Shown here piece by piece: positions 11,229 through 23,735 of a stretch of 64,000 bases of DNA. The translations under genes and the position numbers were made by a program. This DNA is from Pseudoscleropodium purum (taxonomy: Eukaryota > Streptophyta > Bryopsida > Hypnales > Brachytheciaceae): assembly GCA_963969395.1 (NCBI GenBank), contig OZ017803.1, positions 1,984,001-2,048,000 of the forward strand. Reading direction: 5' to 3'. How positions within the stretch are numbered: position 1 is the stretch's first letter; every line of letters starts with the position of its first letter. The notes beneath the pieces were generated by a model. The model did not search any database. It saw only the letters and a program-made list of their open reading frames with translations, and was not told the DNA's origin.

Positions 11229-12460
11229 TTAATTCCTAAAGTTCTTTCATATTTAGAGGCCTAATATTGCTTCAATAGACTAGTCTTCAAAACAAGACTA
11301 AAATCTTTCATCTATATTTATTTCTTAACAAATCCAAATATAGAATCCTTTAGTTAACTTGTTAGAATACACCTTTCTAAAATGTCAATATAAGAAACCT
11401 TATCAATTGCAAGATCATGATGCTTGGATTTGGAAAAGAACTGTTTTAAATTTTTTCCCAAAAGTTAGATTTCATCTTTCAAACTTCTTATCTAAAAATG
11501 AATAGATCCTACAATTTGAAACTCTCAATAATATGTTGAAGAAATAAGTTGGAAGTACATATAATTTTTAAAAAAAAAATTCATATTCGTGTTAGAAAAA
11601 AATAGTAAGTACAAAAACTAGAAAATGATCCAAATACCAAATTGTTAAGAATTTAAATTGGAATTTTAAAATGTAATGTTTTTAATATTATAGTAAACAA
11701 TCTACATCCTATCATTTTGTTTTTTCCAAATATATGATTGAAAATTGAACTATACAAAGGACTTCAAAGTTTATATTAGAGTAGAGATTCTTTAATTGCT
11801 TGCAAACTAAAACTCCTTGTAACTTCATCTAATTGATCAAAATGGGATCATTCAAAGTTTTCTATAAATATATAAAATCTTGAAAACCAATTTTACATTT
11901 CAATTCTTAAAAAAGTGATTTTTTTTTTTGAGGAACGTGAGTTCCCTAGGATCCAAAAGAAAGTACATATCATACACTAATAATTTTTAAACCATGTAGT
12001 CAAAAATTACAAATATTGTTGCACTTAATTTATAACTATTTAATTATCACAACAATTTTCATAACTACACCTTAACCACATGTTGTTTGATAATTTCAAA
12101 GAAAGAAAAATGGAGATTCCATTTGTAAATGGATGACCAAAAACACAATGTTGCCAAAAAATGCTACTTGGTCCTATACAGGGTTGACGAATCTCAATGT
12201 CTGCCCCAATATAGCGTCCGTTTTCCGGACGCAGCGTCCCAACCTCCGTCGGAAAGCGGACGGGCGGGGCGGACGTCCAGATCGTGCGGACCAGATCAGT
12301 CCGTGCGTCGATCGGACGGCCGTAATCGGGCGGACGGGGCGGACAGGCGGACAGGGGACAAGCGAACGTTGCGTCCGCCGGGACTGCAAATGTCAGCGGA
12401 CGCTGCGGACACAGTGTCCGCGTTCGGACGTCGTGTCAACCCTGGTCCTATAGGAATTAA
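11229..12460 (+). mobile_element. TTAA-ended non-autonomous element, copy A (disrupted)
   Basis: The left end is TTAATTCCTAAAGTTCTTTC at 11229; the right end is the TTAA at 12457-12460. Subtracting the 266-bp hAT-type insert and one 8-bp target duplication leaves about 958 bp, close to copies C (913 bp) and E (about 960 bp). Internal landmarks shared with the other copies include ATAATATGTTGAA, GACTTCAAAGTTTA, GAGTAGAGATTC, GCAAACT, ATGGGATCATTCAAAG and the terminal TTGCCAAAAAATG block. There is no coding capacity. TTAA at both ends with CCYTAAAG termini resembles piggyBac-type elements. Confidence 0.75.
12179..12444. mobile_element. 266-bp hAT-type non-autonomous element with 8-bp target duplication
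   Basis: The element runs from CAGGGTTGAC at 12179 to GTCAACCCTG at 12444, a perfect 10-bp terminal inverted repeat of the CAGGG hAT form. It is flanked by identical 8-bp copies GTCCTATA (12171-12178 and 12445-12452), as expected for hAT transposition. The interior is strikingly GC-rich against its AT-rich surroundings and full of short GCGGACG/CGTCCGC motifs on both strands, resembling subterminal transposase-binding repeats. Open frames across it (up to 123 codons) are by-products of the CG-rich repeats. Confidence 0.92.
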
Positions 12461-12975
12461 GAAATATATTTCCTATTTGGATTATTTCTTTATTCAATAA
12501 TTTGTATTATCTCATTTTGTTCACTTTTTAATGTTCTTATTGTAAGCCAAAGTAATTCTAGTAAATTCTTTAATCTTGTACTATAACTTTGAATTTTAAG
12601 TATCAATTTAATTTAATTAAATGAAAATGGATTGGAATAAAGTTAAAAACAAAAATTGACCTAAAAATGATTGCTTATTCAAACTTTACAATCCTTCACT
12701 TTTGTTGCTCTTGTGCAATTCCCCTATATTTGATGAATTTTTAAAAATAATTAATTAAAATTTTAAGTCTCTCCAAAATTAAAAAAATTAACATATTAAT
12801 ATCCTAAACACAATGAAATTTTCATTTGAAGATCTTTACTTCCTTTAGAAATCTTTAGTTTGAGAACTAGAATTTTTTCCAATAATTTAGAAAAATTTAA
12901 ATGACATTTTTGTACAATTTGAATTTCAAAATTAAACCATTTTGACACGATAGTTTTTAAACATACCCAAGAGTA

Positions 12976-12977
<2 letters not shown>
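12461..12977. other. AT-rich spacer
   Basis: Very AT-rich; I see no gene or element. Confidence 0.5.

Positions 12978-13035
<58 letters not shown>
12978..13035. repeat. (AT)n microsatellite
   Basis: About 29 uninterrupted AT units, starting after GAGTATG and ending before GAATGAATG. Confidence 0.97.
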
Positions 13036-13038
<3 letters not shown>

Positions 13039-13299
13039 TGAATGTATTTATATTTATTTTTCAAACATGAAAACAAATATCTTTTGCAAGTCATAAAATC
13101 TCTATTTTATTTTGAGAAAGTTCGACATTCCCTTGAAATTTTTGCAAATGAAAGAAGAAAAATTTAATATCAAATACTATTTCTCTTAAGAAACGATTTA
13201 GAAATTGTTTCACCATTCTTTTTTAGAAGAACTATAGATAACTAGACTACGTACTACAACAATCCTTGACCTCTGAATACTTTTTAAAGGGGATAATAT

Positions 13300-13763
13300 T
13301 TCACGGGAATGGGTGCCTCTAGTTCCCTGGTACGTTCCCCAAGAAGGTTTCCAATGTCAGAACGATGCCGCAAACGTTCAAACTCGGCGTGCGGCTAAGT
13401 GCTGCTGGCCGTCCGGCGTCCAAGCGAGACGTCGGCTGACCAGGAATGCGGCATCTAGGGCTCTTGTCACGGAGCTGACAGAGCGTATCAAACCCGGACG
13501 CCAACTATGGTTAAAGCTTAACCGCGATTAGCCGATCAAACTGGAGATCGAGCGTCGTACACTTCCGTTCTCTTCTCCCCTCCACTCCCCCTGCAGCAGC
13601 GCCGCTCCTCTCCTGCGCTCACGCTGTGTCTCTGATCCCGTTTCAAATCCGTGTAGGAGTGTAGATTATTGAAGCATCCATCCGTCGACACAATTTTCGT
13701 CCGATTTGGTGCAGTTTTGAGGAAGTTTTGATAGTTTGAAGAGGGAGCGTGTTTGTTGTGGCG
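13300..13763 (+). promoter_or_regulatory. GC-rich promoter/5' UTR region of cystathionine gamma-synthase
   Basis: Composition changes sharply from AT-rich spacer to CpG-rich DNA at about 13310, 450 bp before the CGS start codon. The stretch has pyrimidine-rich tracts at about 13560-13620, common near plant transcription starts. No clear TATA box was identified. Open frames here on both strands look like consequences of base composition. Confidence 0.5.
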
Positions 13764-16700
13764 ATGGCGGCAGCGTCGTGTGTAGGCCAGGCAGCGGCAT
13801 CTGCAATGCCGAGTGTCGGATACGAGCATCGGCCTGATGCGGCCGGAGGTGCAAAATGTGGTTGTGGAACAGGAGGGGAGAAGGTGCCTGTGATTAATGT
13901 GGCCAGCAAGGGTTTCTTTTGTCCGCCTTGCATCACTCGTGTTCCGCCGAATTTTGTGCGCCAGTCGAGTATCAAGGCGCGCCGCAACTGCAGCAACATT
14001 GGCGTGGCGCAGGTCGTGGCTGCCTCTGCTACGGATCGGAGCACTCCCGCTGCTGCTGTGACGGCGGCGGCGGCGGCATTGACGTCCTCGGCTCACACGG
14101 GGGTTGTCGACGGGCCTCTGGAGCTCGCGAAGGCTGGTGATGAGGCTGTTATCGTGCTTCCGTGTAAAGAGATTCCGGAGGTTGAGAAAACTGGTCGGAA
14201 AAAATCGAGCACTCTGGCTGTCCATGGCGGTGAGCACCTTTGACATTCAAGAATTTCTTCATAGTGCAATTGAGATGATTTTTCCGTTTCTGCTGCTGTT
14301 CAGTGGCGTCTACTATTGTACATGTGAAAGTATGCAGGGTTGAACTCGTTCTTCTTTCTTGCCATTGGGAGTCCGAATTAGATGTTAAGATTGTACCAAT
14401 TTACTGTGAATTGTCCGTTTCTTATGACACTGTAGTATGTGATGAGTGCTGAGTCTGAAATCGTCAACGAAGAGTGAAGATTCCTGTTGTTGAAGGCAGG
14501 TCGAAGAGAGTAGATGTCCAGAAAACCACGAGGATTGCACAAAATCACATTCTCAGAATGTGAACATTGGCACAGCTCAAGACGAGCTGTTATTCTGAAA
14601 GTGTCTACATATTTTCTCTGTCGCTGCGCGTAAGCATCTCCAGTGTACTAGTCACAATCTTACAGGGCACGACTGTGAGGATGTCTGGGGATCCGCTCTT
14701 TAAAGGCATATATTATGTTTAGATAGGTGTCTGAGGATGCGACAATTGTATCTTCACTAGTTTGGCTGAATCGAAATCTGTATTCGTTATTCCGAGGTCA
14801 TGTGAGTTTCTCATGGATTCCTACCTTCCGTTGCAGGTGAGAGAACCAGGCGTCCAAAGGTGCAAGATACACTGACCATACCAATTTGTCAGACATCTAC
14901 TTATACATTCAAAGATACAGCTGAGTTGATTGCATTTCAGGTATTTTTTACTGTACTTTGAATTACAATTGCCCTGCAGCTTGTTATTCTCTACTTTTCT
15001 TTGTGAATTTGATGGACGTGGAGGGTGTGGATCGTAAAGTGCATTTGCACCTTGTTGTGAAATCATTGAGCTTGTTTTTCGTCACGTAGGAAGGGACTTT
15101 CACCAGTTTTGAGTATGGACGATACGGCAATCCAACTACAAATGCTGTTGAAGAGAAAATCAGGTTAGTTACTCTGAGTGGTGCTTTAAATTTAGTATTT
15201 TGAACTTGTGTAGTCTCATATGTCCTGTGTTTGCATGTCTGGTCGTTGAGAATATGGATACCAGTTAGCTATGTTTTTGCTGTAGATTTTGTTAGCAGCT
15301 TCGTATGGAGTTGAGCTTATAAGAAATTGTAAATTAATACGCCATTTTTACCCTCCTTTCTGACAGCGCTTTGGAAGGGGCCGAGGTTACTTTGCTGTCT
15401 GCATCAGGCATGTGTGCAGCCACTACCATGCTTCTTGCGCTGGTCCCAGCTGGTGGGCACATCGTCACGACAACGGACTGTTACCGGAGGACTCGCCAAT
15501 TTATCCAGAGCGTGCTTCCCAAAATGGGTATCACGGTAAGATCCTTACGTCAATTTTTGTCTCGCCGTAGGGTAGTTTCAGTGCAGTTTTTTTGTTTGAT
15601 TTCGAGTGTGGGTAACATCTCCTTTTTACAGATTATTGACTCCTTTCTCTTGACTACAAGTCACGGTTTGTCCTGATATTTGAGAATCGTATCATGCCTT
15701 TTGCTTGAATGTAGATGAGTGGAAGTTGAACTGATTTATAATGGGTTTTGGCTTCTTGACAGACAACTGTGGTTGACCCGGCGGATATTCCTGCTCTTCA
15801 GCTAGCACTTGAGAAAAACAAAGTACGTTGCATATTCTATGTTTGTGTGCTGCCCTTGATTTTGATTTTCATACTTACCTTTTGTATTTCTGTGTTTCGT
15901 ACATTTATTTGTAGTTCATTGCTTTGTATTTTAGAAAAAAAATAATGATAGACGATTATCTGTTGACCACCTTACACTTGCTAACAAGCAAAATAGTTTC
16001 TGTACCCTGAATGCGATTAGATTGTCGCTAAGCTTGAGGTTGACCATTGCAATTGGATATCTCAGGTATCAATATTCTTTTCCGAATCGCCTACGAACCC
16101 CTACTTGCGGTGCATTGACATAGAGTTAGTTTCCAAGCTGTGTCACGAACATGGTGCTCTCGTGTGCATTGATGGGACATTTGCGACTCCTGTGAATCAG
16201 CAGGCCCTAGCCCTGGGGGCTGACCTTGTACTCCACTCTGCAACCAAATACCTTGCTGGGCACAATGACGTAAGCTCGTTTTTGCAGCTGTCTGGATTAA
16301 TATCTAGTGCTTTCTGGAGATCTTCACGATAACGTTGGAATGCATCGGCCACTCATGGTCACTAATGTCGAGCTAGTACTTGTTACTGGAGCATTATCCT
16401 GTCATATGGTCTTTCAGAATACACTAAGATTTGTCTGAAGAGTTTGACTGCGTGATTTGTGCTACTCGTTACATACTGCTTAACGTGCCACATCCTTATG
16501 AGACACTCTTAAAGGATTATACAATCTTAGTGCATTGTTAACAGTATTTTGTTTGGCAGGTTCTGGCAGGGAGTCTCAGTGGGTCCAAACAATGCCTTTC
16601 TGCCGTGCGAGCCCTGCATAACATCCTGGGAGGTGTTGTTGATCCAGTACGTATCTGCTGCAGAGTACTGGAGTTTGTCAGAATTTATATGATGTTCGTG

Positions 16701-17861
16701 AAATATGTCTCGTCTTGGGGCAAGCCGGGCAGAATCTGGATAGGTCTTTTCTTGGCAAGTATTGTGATAGAATTTCAGTGTTGGTATTCTCATGCTGCTC
16801 TAGGAGTATGTTTTCTAACTGGTAACTTTTCATCTTGGAACAGAATGCTGCCTATTTAATCTTGCGAGGTTTGAAGACCTTAGATCTTCGCGTCAAGCAG
16901 CAGAACAATACTGCAACTCTGCTCGCATTAAAATTGGAATCCCACCCTAAGGTGTGCAACTTGTACTATTTTCAGCATCTTAATTGCTTTACGATGATTC
17001 TGGAGCTTTCGGGGCCTAATTCTTATGATATGTTTCTCTTGCAGGTGGCACGTGTACATTATCCTGGCCTGGAAAGTCATCCAGAGCATCATATCGCCAA
17101 GCGACAGATGAGTGGCTTTGGCGGTGTCATTAGTTTTGAGGTATTTTCATACCTTCTTTGTTGGCTCTGGAAAAGGGGATTGGGCTTTGCATTTGACAGA
17201 AGCTAACATATGACAAAGTTTGAGTGGGGCTTTAATCGAAACAGGAGCCAGTGCTATAGGGACAGAGCCTATCGTAGTGTAGGTGCTTGTTTTCTTAGTT
17301 CTAGGGATATTGTAGACCGTTATACTTTCCCTGCAATTTAAATTTATTTCATATGCTCATTTAGATCCGAACTAATAAATTTTGGGTTATGAATACAGAT
17401 AGCAGGAGACCTAGAGACCACTTCAAAGTTTATTGATGGTCTACGGATCCCTTATATTGCACCTTCGCTTGGTGGAGTTGAAAGCCTGGTTGAACAGCCA
17501 ACCATCATTTCTTACTGGTATTTCTGTACTCTCTTTGAATAGTGCTAGCTCTTAACGACTGGAAATGCGAACTGGCTCTGTGACAGAGCGTAGCATCTGA
17601 AACTAATTTGATGGAATTGGGCTTAATGTCAGGAACTGTGAAAATTGAGTCACGAAGATATTCTTCAGCTAAGTTGGTGAAGAAATGTTCTTCAGAGAGA
17701 ATCTCATCCCAGTTTTTTTCGTTTTTTTTGGTATCAGGGATCAGAGCGCAGCAGAGAGAGCGCGACTTGGAATCAAAGACAACCTGGTTCGCTTCAGCTG
17801 TGGTATAGAAGATTACCAAGACATCCTAAATGATGTTGTGCAGTCTTTAGATGCTCTGTAA
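13764..17861 (+). CDS. CGS1: Cystathionine gamma-synthase, plastid precursor
   Basis: There are eleven exons: 13764-14229, 14837-14940, 15090-15163, 15367-15535, 15763-15822, 16066-16269, 16560-16646, 16844-16951, 17045-17140, 17399-17517 and 17738-17861. They total 1611 nt, or 536 aa, with every junction GT-AG and in phase. The enzyme is PLP-dependent; it joins O-phosphohomoserine (in plants) and cysteine to make cystathionine, the committed step to methionine. Fold marks are [53 protein letters not shown], the PLP-binding Lys352 in [25 protein letters not shown] and the final [11 protein letters not shown]. Residues 1 to about 100 form an Ala/Ser-rich transit peptide plus a regulatory segment containing [16 protein letters not shown], the MTO1 region. 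The start is the first ATG (GCGATGG) in frame. The length is near that of the Arabidopsis enzyme. Confidence 0.96.
13977..14024 (+). promoter_or_regulatory. MTO1 nascent-peptide regulatory region of CGS
   Basis: Codons 72-87 encode [16 protein letters not shown]. In Arabidopsis the matching peptide, still inside the ribosome, causes S-adenosylmethionine-dependent translational arrest and mRNA decay. The core [11 protein letters not shown] is intact here. The next residues are SAT where Arabidopsis has KWS, so the Trp and Ser reported at the arrest point are replaced by Ala89 and Thr90. Whether feedback works here cannot be told from sequence. Confidence 0.85.
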
Positions 17862-18735
17862 TGCTATCCAGCTGGTTCGTCCACCTTATATTTCTCCACG
17901 TAGTATAAAGTCTACGTGTGAGCTTACGATATCTTTTCTGTGCTCTTTTACATTATCAATGGTTTTGACTCCCAACAGTCCTTGCAGCTCTTTGTGACTT
18001 CGCCAATGACAGGCCAAGCTTTTTGTGGTCATCACGCAAAGCTCATGTTTCTCGTTTAGGCCGTCATTTTTGCAATACCAGTATACCTTTGTTATAATTT
18101 CCAATATTCATATTGATATATATATGAGTTGAATGCCACTCTTGCACGTACTGGTACAGCTGTGGGTTGTTGCAAACCTCTCAGTGACAAAATGACCATC
18201 AAGTGGTTGCTCAAATACACTGCTTTGCGACTGTTAAGAATCCCACAGTAATTTCTCGAACCTTTCTTATCTAGTGAAACTTTGCAATCGAGCATGACGA
18301 GTTGACGACTGCAAGATCATGGGTCTTCTACTGTATCAGTATGGAACTTTTGGGATTCTGAAGATGTGTCTGGAATTTAACAGTGTATCACTCTGAGTTA
18401 CAGACTAGTACAGACCTTTAATGAGATACCAAGTTACCAACTTGTTGATGGGGAACCGAGTTGTGACTTGTGACCTGCTGAATAATTAATTGGAGTCACT
18501 CGGTTAGTAGGTCAGTGAGAATTCAGGAATGTGTTGACTTATGGCTTGAAGCGGGAGGTGTCTGTAGGAAGAGGATTGATGGGAGGCCTTCTGCATTGGA
18601 GGCGTAACACATGAGGCCAACACAGTCCCATGGACGTGCTAACTTACCAAGCTTCAGTATTCCAAGGTCTGAGACATGAGCTTCTTACTCCATTTGTGAA
18701 ATATGACTACACAATTATATATCAGGACAAGTAAG
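17862..18735. other. 3' flank of CGS and spacer
   Basis: Moderate-GC DNA follows the CGS stop and probably includes its 3' UTR. Only short unsupported open frames occur (minus strand, 17886-18104 and 18092-18295). Confidence 0.45.
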
Positions 18736-20421
18736 AAACCTTACCAATCGCAAGACCAAGATGCTTGAATTTCAAAAAGAAGTATTTTCAATTTGTCAAG
18801 TGGTTAGGTTTCATCCTTCAAATTTACACATAGATCTTACAACTTGTTACTCTCCATAATATGTTGAACTAAGTTGGGAATACCTATAAAAAATTCAAAC
18901 AAAGAACATTTCATATTTATGTTTGAAAAAATATCCCCTTTGTTTTTGAAAAAAAAACATGTTTCCTTTGTATTCTAGAAATAGAGGTAGTAGTAAGTTG
19001 AAAGAAGTAGAGGGTAATTTAAAATACTAAATTGTTGAGACTTTATCTATGGAACTGAAAAATGCCAATCACAATATTGGTAATGTTGTAACAAACAATC
19101 TATAACTAGTGTTGTTGTTTTCCAAAATATTGAAAATAGGGTTAAATAAAGGATTTCAAAGTTATCTTATAGTAGAGATTCCACAATTGATTGCAAACTG
19201 AATTCCTCTTAACTTTCATCCCATTAATCAAAATAGAATGATTCAAAGCTTTCAATGTATATATAAATCTAAAAAATCAATTTCAAATTTTTACTTCTCA
19301 AAAAAGTGATTTTTTCTAAGTTGTTCAGATTACCTTCTGAGTAATGAAAATTATATCTTGTGTAATTACTTTTTAATCATCTAGTAGAAAATTATGAAAA
19401 TTGTTGCACTTTTAACCCCTCAAATTCTAACAACTTTTTGACAATGGAGGTTTTAAATGAATTGTCCTACTTTGATATTTTTTGCATATAGATGTGTTTG
19501 AAATTTTCAATTTTAATTGTATAAAAGTCAAGACCACTTTGTCAATATGCCTAGAACTAATTGTGGAAAATATTGACTGTTGGGATTTTTAGATTATAAT
19601 AATTGTGGGTGATAAACTTTATAGGCAAAAAATACAACTTTTGGAAAAGAAAGATTATAAGAAGATGAACAATGATTTTTTAACACACACACACCACAAA
19701 AAAAAATACTAGAATCTCTGATAAATGTAATATTCTTTAATTTTAGAAAATCAAAAATAGAATATTCTCTCAAATTTGTACACATTTTCAAACAAAAAGA
19801 TTAGATAGTCCAAATCCACCAAATTGAATCCTATAAAAATTTTAAAAATTTATATATGTGTCAATTTTTGAAATTTTACGATTGATACTATTAGCATATT
19901 GTTTGGAACATCTTCAAAAAATTTGGAATCATTCTAATTATTTTGGTATTTTTAATCACACCAACTTGAACCTTGTATTTTTAAAATAGCTAAAAATAAA
20001 AAAGAATTTTTTTTCTCCAAGATGAGTTTTTTTATGTAGAGTGAATACTAGAAATTCCTAAGAAAATATTTTTTTCTCATCCCTACTCTTTCTTTTATTG
20101 TAAAAAAGTTATATTTGTTTCCTTTTTCTATTAGATGCATCCCACATTGAAATTTTGAAATTAGAAAATGAAAAAAGTATGTAAATTTCTTACCCTATAA
20201 GACCCTAGTTTACAAAATATTGAGATTTTTTTCACTAAACCAAGAATTTGTCATTGAAAACTTAAGAAAGACATATTGTGTCTTTTTTGTCCTTGAGGTA
20301 TTAAAGCTATTTTTCAAACACATGTGAAAATTTCAAAGAAAAAAATTAAAAACTTGTTCACAATGAGTTGCTAAAAATCATTATGTTGCCAATAAATGCT
20401 GTTTGGACCTTAAAGAGTTAA
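18736..20421 (+). mobile_element. TTAA-ended element, copy B (left end lost, internally expanded)
   Basis: From about 18736 the sequence follows copy A: AAGAAACCTTACCAATCGCA, GATGCTTGAATTT, then ATAATATGTTGAA and the block ATTCAAAGCTTTC...AAATCTAAAAAATCAATTTC. The right end at 20378-20421 has TTGCCAATAAATGCTGTTTG and TTAA at 20418-20421. The length (1.69 kb) exceeds the 0.91-0.96 kb of other copies, so about 0.9 kb between about 19440 and 20370 is probably inserted or unrelated. No coding capacity was seen. Confidence 0.6.
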
Positions 20422-20502
20422 ATACTTTTAGATGACAAATATACTTGGATGGAATTATTGTAGAATTCATAAAAAAAATCCCACCAAAAAATTATTGTAA
20501 TA

Positions 20503-21415
20503 TTAACCCCTAAAGGAACAAGTTGTATTTTTTGGCAATATAGAAATTTGGGACAAGTGCATGTGACTAGAGATTTCCATATTTTTGGCCCAAATTGTAT
20601 TAGAACATGTGGATGAGGAATATCTTTCATGTGCACTAAATTTCAAGACATTTGGAAATAGGAGTCAAAAGTTATGGCCTAATATATAGTTTGTTTCTCA
20701 ACTTGGGTAGTCTGAGCACATCTTAAAAAAACTTTTTATTCAAAAATCCAAATTTGAAATTGGTTTTCTAGATTTGTGAATACATAGAAAGCTTTGCATC
20801 ATTCCATTTGGATCAATGAATCGAAAGTTATGAGGTATTCTAATTTGCGGGCAATTATAGATTCTCTACTCCAAAATAAACTTTGAAGTCTTTTATTGAA
20901 CTCAATTTTCAACATTCTTGGAAAAAAAATAAAAAAACATCAGGTGAAGATTGTTTACTACAACATTACAACCATTAGGATTGACATTTTCAATTCCATA
21001 AATAAATTGTTAATGATTAAGTATTTTGAATCATTCTTTACAACTTTCAACTTACTATTTTTTCCCTATATGTTGTACAATTTCAAATGATTTAAAAAAT
21101 TTCAAGCATGTAGCCAACACGCTTTGAAGAATGAATCCAAAGAAGCACCACCATTTTGAACATTTTTTCATACAAATTTGACCTTGTGAAGTGTAGCTAC
21201 CCAATTTTTTGCAAGGACAAAAAAATGATTTGTCACTTCAAATGCTAATATGTTGCAATCTATACAATGGAAATTTCTGAAATTTTTTCCACACCTTCCC
21301 TAACCAATGTTATAGGAATTTTACAATTTCTTTTCTAAAATTTGAAATTTGTACAAGAAATGGCAAATTTAGAGTGTTTTTGGCAAAAACATAGTTAAAG
21401 AACTTTAGGGGTTAA
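20503..21415 (-). mobile_element. TTAA-ended non-autonomous element, copy C (complete, 913 bp)
   Basis: This is the best complete copy. It begins TTAACCCCTAAAGGAAC at 20503 and ends CTTTAGGGGTTAA at 21415, giving a CCCCTAAAG terminal inverted repeat inside TTAA. On the minus strand it shows the full landmark order also found in copy E, from CCTTGCAAAAAATTGGG and GTAGCTACACTTCAC to TATATTGCCAAAAAATAC. No ORF of note. TTAA target sites and short CCC-starting termini are the hallmark of piggyBac-type transposons. Confidence 0.82.
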
Positions 21416-21683
21416 ATAACCTCTTGTATTATTTGCCATATTCAACCTACATTACATATACTTCAATAAAAGATTTCAAATTTGCATCAACATAGGATCT
21501 AAAAAATTCAAGCATTTTAATATGAAATAATTGTTCAAGATTTATATGAGTACATATAACAATAAAAAAAAATATTGTAATAAAATAAGAGTTAATGGAC
21601 ACTTTGAAATGAATGCCAAGTCTTGAATAAATATTGACTGAATTTTGCTTTCAACTTAAAGAATTGAATATACATATATATAT

Positions 21684-22453
21684 TTAATCCTTAACGTCCA
21701 AATTGTGTTTTTTGGCAACATAGAAATTTTGGACAACTCACTTTGAATGGAGTTTTTATTATTTTTTACTGAAATTTTAAGACATGTGTCCAAAGAGTAG
21801 CTTAAAGGCCCAAAAATTTTCATAACTTTTGACTACACGGTTCAAAAGTTATTACATGATATGTACTTTTCATTGCTCACCAAGCACCTTGGACAGCCAA
21901 AATAACTTTTTTAGAAATAATTTTTTTTAGAAACTGAAATTGATTCTTTATATTTATATATATGTGGAAAGCTTTTAATCATTCCATTTTGATCAATGAA
22001 TCAAAAGTTGTATGGAGTTTTAGTTTGTACAAGTTTGCGGGTTGTTATTGAATCTCTACTCTAAGACAAGCTTTGAAGTCCAAACTTTTAAGACAAATTT
22101 AACTCAATTTTCAATATTTTTGGAAATAATAAAAATACTAGGTGTAGATATTTTATTACAACATTTCAACCATTGGAATTGGCATTTTTCAATTCCATAA
22201 ACAAATTGTTACCAATTTAGTATTTTGAATCATTCTCTATTCCTTTCTACTTATAATTTTTTTTTCTATATATTGTATGATTCCAAATGTTCTGAAATTT
22301 TTCAAGCATGTATCCAACTTGACTTGAAAAATAAATCTAAAGAGCTGCAACCATTTTGGACATTTTTGCATACCAATTTGATCTTCTAAAGTACAACTGC
22401 CTGGATTTTCATAGGGCTAGAAAAGGAAATTTGTAACTTTAAATGCTAATATC
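21684..22453 (-). mobile_element. TTAA-ended element, copy D (truncated)
   Basis: It starts TTAATCCTTAACGTCCAAAT, parallel to the end of copy C, and follows it through TTTTTTGGCAACATAGAAAT, TCAATGAATCAAAAGTTG, GAATCTCTACT and ACCATTTTGGACATTTTTGC to AAATGCTAATAT at about 22453. Similarity stops there and the second terminus is missing. Confidence 0.7.
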
Positions 22454-23735
22454 AAGAATGTTATTTATTGATTTATAATTCTTATAATTTAGGTATTGTA
22501 AGTTTAGAACTAACATTTAGTTTAGAAATACTTGAAAGTGTTTTTTTAATAGTTTTTTGTATTGTATGCAAAATTTAGAGTTATTTGAATTAACTCTTAT
22601 ACAAATATAATGTCTAGAAAAAGTAATCAAACAATTAGTTATCACAACTTTAATTGTCATTAATTGCAAATCAACAAGTCATATGTCTGAAGTAAATACA
22701 CTAATAGTTGATCATTTAAACAATTTTGGAACAAATCATGAACAATTTGAGGTGGTGGAAATTTTTCAAAATTGCAAACTTATCAGGATTGCAAATTTTT
22801 CAAAATATCATACCTAAAATTGAAATTATTGTGAATTTCAAGTAGAAGAATCATTGCATTAAAAAAAAACCACAATACACAACAACCAAGCCATACAACT
22901 GAACATTGAAGAGAATTGAGTATAAACTAAAAAGAAACAAAGTAAAGCTAAGTGAAAATAAAGTGGTTTTTATTCCAAACATGGTTCCCATCTCTAGAGG
23001 CAAGAAAAGGTGAGTGCATCCAAATATTATCAAAGTTCCACCAAATATTGTTGGATTGTTGAGGACATTTATACAAAGTTATTGTGAATTTTGGAAGCAC
23101 TTTACTAGTAGCCAATGTCTAAAGTTTTTCAATTCCAATCATTCAAGAACTACTTTCTTGCTCACTACTTTGGGACATGTGTCATAACTTTATTAGTCCC
23201 AACCTTGAAAAGGACAAAAAAAACAAATTCAAAACTTGAATTCCAACCTAAGGTTGGAAATAGCACACCCTACAAGTTGTGTACTAGGCATGGTTGGCTA
23301 CTAGTACATTACTTCAAAAGCATATCACCTTCTATTTCAAGTTAAAATTCTTAAAAAGCTAATTGTATAAGTATTGTATAAGTAGCAATGTATTTGTCAT
23401 GATAAATACATGGCCATTTGTCATCTCTCCCATCAAGTCAATTTTAACAACCCATTTGTATGAATGTATGTAGGCAATGATAACTCATAGGTTCATTGCA
23501 TATATTTTGACAATACATGAACAAAGTAATTATCAAACATACCAAATTTCAGTTTTAAAAAAAAATAATAATTTTTGGTGAATTGTTTTATAATCCACAA
23601 AATATCAAACATTCATGAATTTAGATGATAATTGATTGAAAAATATTTTAAAATCAATTGCATGGATATTCAAGAAACATCCATACACAAATCTTTCATT
23701 CAAAAAACATCTCTAAAAAAGTTTCAGTAGAGATT
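22454..23735. other. AT-rich spacer
   Basis: AT-rich, with short open frames only (for example 23115-23345, +). No gene or bounded element was identified. Confidence 0.5.

Noticed and set aside
12129..12500. 123- and 106-codon frames on the plus strand
   Set aside because: They run through the GC-rich hAT element and are made of its GGACG repeats (Arg/Gly/Asp/Pro-rich), with no coding signature.
13536..14246. 236-codon open frame on the minus strand
   Set aside because: It lies exactly antisense to CGS exon 1 and its GC-rich leader; exon 1 codon bias explains the absence of stops, and no domain is seen.
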